This document shows positions 7,409-13,326 of a stretch of 13,326 nt of DNA, in pieces. How positions within the stretch are numbered: the first letter of the stretch is position 1; the number at the start of each line of letters is the position of its first letter. The position numbers and the translations under genes are program-made. This stretch comes from Bacteriovorax stolpii (lineage in GTDB: Bacteria > Bdellovibrionota > Bacteriovoracia > Bacteriovoracales > Bacteriovoracaceae): assembly GCA_945862475.1 (NCBI GenBank), contig CAMAYW010000023.1, positions 1 to 13,326 of the forward strand, read 5' to 3'. The notes beneath the pieces are model-generated. The model saw only the letters and a list, made by a program, of their open reading frames with translations, ran no database searches and was not told where the DNA came from.

Positions 7409-7933
7409 TTGGCAAAAAAAGCTAAGACGGAAGGTAGACAGGACAAAGAACTTGGAACTGTGACCCTTTTGGGCAATACAAAAACGAATTATCCAGAAAC
7501 CTACTCCCCAGGTGTATTAGAGAAGTTTCCTAACAAAAACCCAGACCATGACGCCTGGACCTCATTTATTTGTACCGAGTTCACTTCTCTTTGCCCAAAA
7601 ACAGGGCAACCAGATTTTGCCAAAATTTTTATCAACTATATTGCTGATAAAGAGATGGTGGAGTCCAAATCACTTAAGATTTATCTCTTTAGTTTTAGAA
7701 ATCATGGGGACTTCCATGAGGATTGTGTCCAAAAAATCTGCAAAGATCTCTTTAAACTCATGAAACCAAAGTATATCGAAGTTATGGGAGATTTCACCCC
7801 TAGAGGCGGAATTTCGATTTTCCCTTATGCCAGCATGGCCAATGGCCAAAAGAAGTACGAAGAGCTTAAAAACACGAGGATGGCCCACTATTCTCCCGGC
7901 AAATACGGCATGGACTTAGCTCGCCTTTATTAA
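7409..7933 (+). CDS. queF: NADPH-dependent 7-cyano-7-deazaguanine reductase QueF (unimodular)
   Basis: The enzyme reduces the nitrile of preQ0 to the amine of preQ1 with two NADPH, in the cytoplasm, feeding queuosine synthesis for tRNA wobble positions. At 174 residues it is the short, Bacillus-type form. The active site is visible: nucleophile C62 and D69 in FTSLCPKTGQPDF, the QueF motif ESKSLKIYLFSFRN (85-98), and H103-E104 in FHEDC. FTPRGGISIFP near the C-terminus is also typical. The start is TTG at 7409, supported by a strong AGGGGGA (7398-7404) four bases upstream. tatA follows 39 bases after the stop with its own ribosome site, so the two are probably cotranscribed. No other queuosine gene lies in the window. 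Confidence 0.95.
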   Translation: MAKKAKTEGRQDKELGTVTLLGNTKTNYPETYSPGVLEKFPNKNPDHDAWTSFICTEFTSLCPKTGQPDFAKIFINYIADKEMVESKSLKIYLFSFRNHGDFHEDCVQKICKDLFKLMKPKYIEVMGDFTPRGGISIFPYASMANGQKKYEELKNTRMAHYSPGKYGMDLARLY

Positions 7934-7972
7934 GGATTTGGGTTAAAATAGGAAAAAGAAAGGTAGGTTTTT

Positions 7973-8128
7973 ATGGGTTTAGGTATGGGTGAGTTACTGG
8001 TTGTGCTCTTAATAGTGGTTCTTTTCTTTGGTGGAAAGAAGCTTCCTCAACTAGGTTCAGCTCTTGGGGAATCCATTAAAAACTTCAAAAAAGGCATGAA
8101 GGACGAAGACAACAATAAAAAGTCTTAA
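7973..8128 (+). CDS. tatA: Sec-independent protein translocase subunit TatA (51 residues)
   Basis: TatA oligomers form or support the passage for folded proteins across the inner membrane after TatBC recognises the twin-arginine signal. The 51-residue product starts MGLGMGELLVVLLIVVLFFG, which is the short TatA membrane helix with the early polar residue E7. The hinge FGGKKLPQLG (19-28) and the amphipathic helix SALGESIKNFKKG (29-41) follow, with a brief acidic and Asn/Lys tail. It is at the short end for TatA. AGGTAGG lies a few bases before the ATG. No tatB or tatC is adjacent. The stop codon overlaps the stop of the convergent SIS gene in a shared TTAA. Confidence 0.93.
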   Translation: MGLGMGELLVVLLIVVLFFGGKKLPQLGSALGESIKNFKKGMKDEDNNKKS

Positions 8129-9630
8129 AATTTCTCAACGACCTTCATCACCACTGGCTCATTTTCATTCAAATTCTCAACTTCTTCAAAAATTTTAAAC
8201 ACCACTTCTTCATACGAAGGGTGTTTATTTCTTTGCTTCAACACTTGCATCACGTATCTCGCTGCCCTATCAATCAGCTTGTTATTGGAAGGCCTCACCC
8301 ACGTCATCACATTTCCCTCATAGCGACCAAGAATTCCCATGATAAGAGTTGAGTGAGCATTAAGAAGCATCTTGAGCATGAGGTGATTAAAAAGTGAATC
8401 CTGACCCCAGTTGAATGAGAGTTCTTCAGTAGAGCAATTGAATGTCACTTTGTTCTCATTCTGAGTGATTCGAAATTCTGTTGTTGGTAGTTTTTTTAAG
8501 CGTTTTTTTAATCCTGCTTCTGAAATATCAAAACCAAGCACTCGACTGAGATTTATTTTGTTATCTAATTCTGCCCAATCTAGTGGTCTTGGGGTCCGAC
8601 TCAGAAGCCTAGACCAAGCATCGGCGGAAGATTCTGCACCAGAGACAAAAAGATAAGAGAGAGCATTGAGAGAATTTACATCTAAATCATTTTCAAAACC
8701 ACGAAGAGAAAAAGTGGGAGAACGCTCAGTCGTATCCGTTAAAATACTAATAGCTAGATTTTGGTCAGCAACATAATTTAAGTACTGACTCTCTTTGTAT
8801 AAACGTGACTCTAACTCAGTAAAAGGTGAAAACAAAGAGTAATCCGTTTGACTAAGTTTACTAAGAAATTCTTTATAAAAATGATCAAACTGACTTTGAT
8901 CTTTAAATTCATTTAAAAGACCCACACCAATCCCAAGCATCAGAGCTGTAGAGGCTTGCATACGGGTGGAACCAGAGATGGCCATCGGCCCAACCGATAG
9001 ATTCACCTTGTTAATAAGAGGGTTATCTAAAACTGCTTTGGATCTTTCAATCGGTAAAAGTAATTCATCTGGATTACAGTATAGAAAGTAGGGTTTTCTA
9101 GTAGAGACTTTAGCTGCCAATTGAGTGGCACCAATAACAAAAGGTGTCTCCCCTCCCTCAGTCGAAGCAAGGAGAAGATCATGACGCCCAAAACCTAATT
9201 CTAAAAGTTGTTTTTCACCAAATTCAGTTTTATCCTCAAAACTTTCAACAGATTTAATGAGAGCAAAATCTCCACCGGCCATGAACGAATAAACTAAATT
9301 GCTATTCGGATATTTTTGTCGAAAAAGTGTTTCTAAAACTAACGAAAGCCGGCCAGTTGCTCCGCAGCCACACATAAAGACTTTATGACCGGAAGAGAGA
9401 GTATTCTGTATGTCCTGCGCCAAAAGCCATAAATCCTGATTTTTATTTTCAAGTAGCTTTAAGGCGTCAGCATCTACTTCCTGCAAAAGTTTTAATGCAT
9501 CTTTAACATTGGATGATACTAATTGAGAAAGATTCACTGTCTTAGGGTGAAAACTCTCAGTGACTAAATGGCCAAGTTTAAACTGAGAGCTGATTTCTAG
9601 AAATGCCTTGGTTTTTGTCGAAGGTGACAC
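8125..9630 (-). CDS. MurQ/GCKR-like double SIS-domain protein
   Basis: The protein has 501 residues, longer than the MurNAc-6-phosphate etherase MurQ (about 300) and shorter than the glucokinase regulator GCKR (about 625). Family landmarks are GCGATGRLS (88-96), MAGGDFALIKSVESFED (117-133), ETPFVIGA (161-168), the sugar-phosphate loop SGSTRMQASTA (219-229) and a MurQ-like C-terminal block GRYEGNVMTWVRPSNNKLIDRA (435-456, key residues N440, N450, L452, R455). Between these a second SIS-like domain spans about 280-425. Of MurQ's two catalytic glutamates, the second aligns with E132, while the first aligns with L102 (nearest Glu is E100). It may be an etherase, or a sugar-phosphate-binding regulator like GCKR. 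The start is GTG at 9630, with AAAGAG 7 bases upstream. No MurNAc kinase or transporter gene is adjacent. Confidence 0.8.
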   Translation of the reverse strand: MSPSTKTKAFLEISSQFKLGHLVTESFHPKTVNLSQLVSSNVKDALKLLQEVDADALKLLENKNQDLWLLAQDIQNTLSSGHKVFMCGCGATGRLSLVLETLFRQKYPNSNLVYSFMAGGDFALIKSVESFEDKTEFGEKQLLELGFGRHDLLLASTEGGETPFVIGATQLAAKVSTRKPYFLYCNPDELLLPIERSKAVLDNPLINKVNLSVGPMAISGSTRMQASTALMLGIGVGLLNEFKDQSQFDHFYKEFLSKLSQTDYSLFSPFTELESRLYKESQYLNYVADQNLAISILTDTTERSPTFSLRGFENDLDVNSLNALSYLFVSGAESSADAWSRLLSRTPRPLDWAELDNKINLSRVLGFDISEAGLKKRLKKLPTTEFRITQNENKVTFNCSTEELSFNWGQDSLFNHLMLKMLLNAHSTLIMGILGRYEGNVMTWVRPSNNKLIDRAARYVMQVLKQRNKHPSYEEVVFKIFEEVENLNENEPVVMKVVEKF

Positions 9631-9699
9631 GGGTAAACTCTTTAGATTGATTAATAAGCGCTATTTTATGAACAAATCTGAAGGAAATAAAGGTTTTTA

Positions 9700-10269
9700 T
9701 CAAAAAATAGAGTGCTTAAAAGCTAATTTAAGAAGGGTCATTTCTAAATCTGGACTAGAATGAATTTTTAAAAGCGACACACTATCTTCATATTCACAAT
9801 AAACGAGCTCAGGACGTTGAATTGAGCGATCATCTGGAGATAATTTTAAAAACACAATTTGTGACAAACTCCCTTCTCGGCAAAGAGATTCAAATTTCTT
9901 GTAAACCTTAATTGATCCAAAGGCATCAATAATATTGTACGGGTCTTTGGAAGTTAAAGTCGCAAAAGAATTATTCTTCAATAAGGATATAAATGATTCA
10001 CTGTCATATTGTTCCTCCGTAGTACGGATACTGCGACCTAATTCAGATAAGATGAAATTTATCTTTAACCCAGTACCAATACAACTTCGACATATTCCCT
10101 CTTCGAGATAACAAACTGAATCTCCTGAACAAAGCTCATGACAAAAGTGAGAGGATGCCCGACAGGAAAAAGTTAGCTCTTTTTTAAAATCATCACGCCA
10201 AGTTATTTCAATCGACTGAGCAAAAATATTGATTGAAAAAGAAATGAAAAATAAAAATAAGTATTTCAC
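9700..10269 (-). CDS. Secreted Cys-rich protein of unknown family
   Basis: I do not recognise this 189-residue protein. It starts with a signal peptide (MKYLFLFFISFSINIFAQS, cleavage probably after A17). A compact cysteine cluster follows, with C36, C43, C47, C53, C60 and C63, and two more cysteines lie further on (near 129 and 158). Eight cysteines in an exported protein suggest disulfide bonds, with the N-terminal cluster forming a small knotted module. No catalytic motif is visible. The GTG start overlaps the TGA of the upstream 828-residue gene (GTGA), so the two are probably translated in step and may work together. The SIS gene follows after 69 bases and has its own ribosome site. Confidence 0.8.
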   Translation of the reverse strand: MKYLFLFFISFSINIFAQSIEITWRDDFKKELTFSCRASSHFCHELCSGDSVCYLEEGICRSCIGTGLKINFILSELGRSIRTTEEQYDSESFISLLKNNSFATLTSKDPYNIIDAFGSIKVYKKFESLCREGSLSQIVFLKLSPDDRSIQRPELVYCEYEDSVSLLKIHSSPDLEMTLLKLAFKHSIF

Positions 10270-12752
10270 AATACACGCTCCTGCAGTTCACAGTTAGTAA
10301 TAATTTTTAAATTCTTTGGTTGAGAAAGATAAATGGGATCCTGACATTCCTTAACCCAAAGGACACCGTTCCCCGTTAAGCATGAAAAATTTGACTCCAC
10401 TGGCGAAACTTGAAATTTCTTTGTGAACTCCTCAAGCATTTTCCCTTCGCATCGCTTGGGAATACAACTTCTGCCATTCATTAAATCCTTTACGCAATTG
10501 TCTGATATCTCACCATGATAACGGTAACTCAAGCCTACTTGATGAGTGGATAGAGACCAATTTCGATGAAGATCATGAGGATCCCTTAAATTGGAAACGA
10601 GTCTCGTAATACCTTTTAAAAGAAAGAAGCTAAATCGAAGAACAGGATTCAGAGAACTAACTGAAGAAGAAACCGTCTGTAAATTGATTGCGCAAGAAGC
10701 ACAATAATTTCTCGAAGATGCTGAAGACCTAATATCCTCAGCATTATTTGCCTCTATTTCCACTTTTGAATGTTGTGTACAACCAGAAAAACTTATTCCA
10801 CTGAAGGAATAATACTCGAGGGGATTCATTCTCGAACCCGATATCGATAAAGCACAGGGGATTCCCGTCAAAGGACCAAGGTCAGCAATAAGTGAAAGAT
10901 GAACTTTCTTTGGATCATATTTGGGTTCATAAAAGACTTTACCCTCTTTCATCAAAGTTGAAAAAGAAACCAACTTTTTTTGTTCCAAATCCGCAGAAAT
11001 ATAGATTGGACTTGGTAAGAGTCCAAAAGCGACACCTTGAAAAAGATCATGAAAGAATTCAAATAAAAGTTTATTCTTTTTTGCCCATGGATCATAAGCG
11101 CCACAGGCCATATGGGAGCTGTAGGGATTAGACATATTGGAGGAAATGACATTTTTCCCGGGTCTTAAGGTGCTCATGGATTTCCCTAGTGAAGTGAGAG
11201 TCATCATTGAATCCAATAGAATTCTTGAGCAATGAATGGCGCTATAACAAATGACCTCACCTCCCTTAAATTTTAAAAAAGGTTTCAAAGGAGAAAACTG
11301 GTGAGACACAATCCTATCAATGGTGAATTTCTCTTTTTTTGATACAATTTGTTGATACCAATGTGCAAAGCCATCCTTTTTTACTTCAAAAAATTTATTC
11401 CAAAAACTCTTCTCATTTAACCCATGGCAAAGATGATGAATCTTATTAATGATGAGTTGAAACCTGTTAAAAGAATCTTTGAAATTTTGGTCAAAAATCT
11501 CCTTATAAGTTTCAAAAACTGACTGATCTTCTTTAAGTAACATGAGATCTTGAAGAAGAAAGCTTAGATCCTTATCTGTTGCGACTTTATATTCTGAACA
11601 CAGGTAATACAAATCCGTTTTAAATTCCTCCCCGTATAAATGTATTTCTTCCGAAATATTTTTTTCTAATTCATCTGGAGTCTTTGCTGTATTTAGTAAA
11701 AACACTTGAGACATCGCCTTAGTTAACTGTAGTTTTTGTACCCCCCTTACCTTTAAAAAATTTTCTCTGAAATTTGACACCCAATCACTCGCAGATACCT
11801 CTCCACCTAGATTTAGTAAGTCGTCTTCTCTTAATGGCAGAGGCTTAGACGTCAATTCAGACAAGGGTCCCTCTGGAATTGGTTTAGTCCCATCAAAGGA
11901 AGAAAGATCAAATGTAGTCGAATCTTCAGAAAATAATTTCAGCTGACTGAGATTTAACTCATGAGAAGAGCAAACTGGTGCACTTATTGATTTACATCCA
12001 TTAGAAAAAAAGAGAATCATCTCCTCTAAATCTACATTCCTAAAAATGAAATCATAAGGCCTCATGAATTCTTTTATCTCTGGCGAAAATCGAAAGGCCC
12101 AAGAAAGATAAACCTTTAAGGAATACCAAAACCTAAAGCCATCTATTCTATTATCTTTATTAAATTTCACATTAAATTGAAACAGTGTCATTTCAGTGGG
12201 GATATCATCCTTGCTTAATTCACAACTTTTAAAAGAAGTCTCTAAATTTGAAAGATCCTCTGCCATTTTCTTGATTAATACTTTATCAGGCCTTGTGACA
12301 TTCAAATGAGAGAAGAGACTTGAAAACTTTTTCACAATCCGGCACTGAGTCGCTTTTTCAAATTCGACTTTTGAACCTTTAATCCAATTTTCTTCAAGAT
12401 ATTTCTCATTTAAGTTTTGGTCATCAATTAATGCTAAGTCTCCAGACAATAATCTATTAGAAACTAACTGTACTAAATTTGACAGGCCTTGGTTAAACTG
12501 ATGGATAGCAGAGTTCATGGTTACTTCTGGATCGAGACCCCTTATTTTTGCTAATCGATAAACCGCTTTTGCCATATTCACATTATCAACCATGAGAAAA
12601 ACACTTTCCGTAGGGAGGTTCGCTTTTTTTGCGCAACTGGCACGGTTATCAAATTCAATAACACTATCCATTGTGAAAAAATCCTGGTCTTTTTTTGACC
12701 ATTCTTTTCCATGCACAATAGTTATCAGGAAATACAACATCAATAACTTCAT
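10266..12752 (-). CDS. Large secreted Cys-rich protein of unknown family
   Basis: I do not recognise this 828-residue protein. A short signal peptide (MKLLMLYFLITIVHG, then KEWS) sends it out of the cytoplasm. The first 500 residues are mostly helical by composition, with few cysteines. The last third is richer in Ser, Gly, aromatic residues and Cys, including CASC (684-687) and the close group C753, C763, C768. There are 20 cysteines after the signal peptide, an even number that suits disulfide pairing. No hydrophobic stretch long enough for a membrane anchor is clear, nor a lipobox. The ATG at 12752 has AAGGA 6 bases upstream. The stop overlaps the start of the 189-residue secreted partner, so the pair forms an operon, and another exported protein is divergent from it. 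Confidence 0.8.
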   Translation of the reverse strand: MKLLMLYFLITIVHGKEWSKKDQDFFTMDSVIEFDNRASCAKKANLPTESVFLMVDNVNMAKAVYRLAKIRGLDPEVTMNSAIHQFNQGLSNLVQLVSNRLLSGDLALIDDQNLNEKYLEENWIKGSKVEFEKATQCRIVKKFSSLFSHLNVTRPDKVLIKKMAEDLSNLETSFKSCELSKDDIPTEMTLFQFNVKFNKDNRIDGFRFWYSLKVYLSWAFRFSPEIKEFMRPYDFIFRNVDLEEMILFFSNGCKSISAPVCSSHELNLSQLKLFSEDSTTFDLSSFDGTKPIPEGPLSELTSKPLPLREDDLLNLGGEVSASDWVSNFRENFLKVRGVQKLQLTKAMSQVFLLNTAKTPDELEKNISEEIHLYGEEFKTDLYYLCSEYKVATDKDLSFLLQDLMLLKEDQSVFETYKEIFDQNFKDSFNRFQLIINKIHHLCHGLNEKSFWNKFFEVKKDGFAHWYQQIVSKKEKFTIDRIVSHQFSPLKPFLKFKGGEVICYSAIHCSRILLDSMMTLTSLGKSMSTLRPGKNVISSNMSNPYSSHMACGAYDPWAKKNKLLFEFFHDLFQGVAFGLLPSPIYISADLEQKKLVSFSTLMKEGKVFYEPKYDPKKVHLSLIADLGPLTGIPCALSISGSRMNPLEYYSFSGISFSGCTQHSKVEIEANNAEDIRSSASSRNYCASCAINLQTVSSSVSSLNPVLRFSFFLLKGITRLVSNLRDPHDLHRNWSLSTHQVGLSYRYHGEISDNCVKDLMNGRSCIPKRCEGKMLEEFTKKFQVSPVESNFSCLTGNGVLWVKECQDPIYLSQPKNLKIITNCELQERVL

Positions 12753-12875
12753 CTCTCATCCTTTAGGGAAATATAATTCTAAAAATAAGGAGCACTTATT
12801 ACTTTTATTTCTTTCTCTTCGTCTCTATAAATCTTCACAATATTTGATGCTGTAAAAATACAGATGGGAGCTTCA
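12753..12875. other. Divergent intergenic region between two secreted-protein genes
   Basis: This 123-base AT-rich stretch is the longest gene-free segment in the window. It must hold the promoters of both the 828-residue gene and the rightward gene. TATAAT occurs at 12772-12777 on the upper strand, but lies about 100 bases before the rightward start with no clear -35 partner. The only other structure I see is the inverted repeat at 12850-12863. Confidence 0.6.
12850..12863. promoter_or_regulatory. Inverted repeat CTGTA-N4-TACAG before the rightward gene
   Basis: CTGTAAAAATACAG is a perfect 5-bp inverted repeat with an AAAA centre. It ends 12 bases before the preferred start of the rightward gene, just upstream of its GGGAG ribosome site. 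It could be an operator or a weak 5' hairpin. Confidence 0.3.
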
Positions 12876-13326
12876 ATGTCTTTACTTAAGTTAGTCGCGA
12901 TACCTTTACTCTTTCTAAATATGGCATTTTCTCAAACAAGAAATCATGAAGAGATTGATGTGGACACTAAATACGGCGGAGGAAATGAAGAATTTGAATT
13001 TGAAAAATTTGATAACGAGACCATCCTTTTAGCAATTAAAAGAGATATGGAAGTCGCCTGTAATAAACAAGGTCTTTGCACTCTTTCTGCAGTGACCTCA
13101 AATGATACTCGCTTTACGGCACAATTTAGTTTTGGAGAAGGATATAACATGGGTGGATTTGGAGGAGGAACTGGAACAACGGTGATCGTTCCTGGCACTG
13201 GTGGTAATGTTTTTTCACCAGAGCCTTATTATGGGGTCACTCTTCGCTACACAAAAGCGAGATGCACACAAACTATCAAAGTTCCACGATCCCTGTATTT
13301 TTCGATTAATCGATATATGTATGGAC
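12876..13326 (+). CDS. Secreted protein of unknown family, N-terminal part (runs off the window)
   Basis: The first 150 residues are visible and the frame is open to the edge. It starts MSLLKLVAIPLLFLNMAFSQ, a signal peptide with probable cleavage after S19. An acidic segment (about 24-50) is followed by C62 and C68, then a Gly-rich turn region (NMGGFGGGTGTT, 91-102), and C130. I do not recognise the family and no catalytic motif is visible. The ATG at 12876 is preferred because GGGAG lies 5 bases before it; an in-frame ATG at 12864 would add MGAS. It is divergent from the two Cys-rich secreted genes. A reading frame on the opposite strand (12944-13198) is Pro-rich antisense of the Gly-rich part and is not a gene. 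Confidence 0.75.
   Translation, partial: MSLLKLVAIPLLFLNMAFSQTRNHEEIDVDTKYGGGNEEFEFEKFDNETILLAIKRDMEVACNKQGLCTLSAVTSNDTRFTAQFSFGEGYNMGGFGGGTGTTVIVPGTGGNVFSPEPYYGVTLRYTKARCTQTIKVPRSLYFSINRYMYG

Noticed and set aside
7375..7425. 16-codon reading frame overlapping the queF start
   Set aside because: It has no ribosome site of its own, shows no recognisable peptide and overlaps the queF start by chance.
10892..11131. 79-residue rightward reading frame
   Set aside because: It is antisense to the 828-residue gene, with no ribosome site or recognisable motif.
12850..12863. LexA (SOS) box
   Set aside because: The CTGT and ACAG halves are separated by 6 bases, not the 8 of the enterobacterial box, and it does not match the TTAC-N3-GTAA type reported for Bdellovibrio.
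12944..13198. 84-residue leftward reading frame
   Set aside because: It is antisense to the Gly-rich secreted protein, and its proline content simply mirrors the glycine codons.
1..13326. Mobile elements, tRNA, rRNA, CRISPR arrays, long repeats
   Set aside because: No transposase-like frames, terminal repeats, tandem repeats or cloverleaf sequences were seen on either strand.

Overview
The window is visibly AT-rich, tightly packed chromosomal DNA from a Gram-negative bacterium. The gene set (diadenylate cyclase operon, PilZ-GAF-AAA+-Fis regulator, MpaA-like secreted peptidase, ferrochelatase fused to a transporter, unimodular QueF, short TatA, several Cys-rich secreted proteins of no known family) fits the Bdellovibrionota, most likely a Bacteriovorax-like lineage. 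That assignment is inference from gene content, not a search result. No mobile element, tRNA, rRNA or CRISPR array is visible, and the longest gene-free stretch is about 120 bases.

Layout. On the left, reading leftward, lie an ATP-grasp ligase (3170-3967), a PilZ-GAF-AAA+-Fis regulator (1099-3072) followed by a candidate terminator, the diadenylate cyclase cdaA (204-1007), and the first 69 codons of cdaR (1-207). A secreted M14 carboxypeptidase (4004-4924) is divergent from the ATP-grasp gene. It meets, tail to tail, a long gene (4921-7323) that joins a complete ferrochelatase to a 12-helix MFS transporter. A second divergent junction leads right into queF (7409-7933) and tatA (7973-8128). 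These meet, again tail to tail, a MurQ/GCKR-like double-SIS protein (8125-9630). Further right are two overlapping genes for secreted Cys-rich proteins (9700-10269 and 10266-12752), and divergent from them a third secreted protein that runs off the window (12876-13326).

How the parts relate. Several genes touch the cell envelope: CdaA/CdaR make and tune c-di-AMP, which in many bacteria is tied to wall synthesis; the M14 peptidase looks like a stem-peptide trimming enzyme; the SIS protein belongs to the MurNAc-6-phosphate family; TatA is a secretion component. The regulator upstream of cdaA looks like a bacterial enhancer-binding protein but has lost the sigma-54 contact loop, both arginine fingers and the sensor II arginine. 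The most unusual single gene is the ferrochelatase-transporter fusion, which suggests that haem production is physically tied to transport. The right-hand third holds secreted proteins I could not assign to any family.
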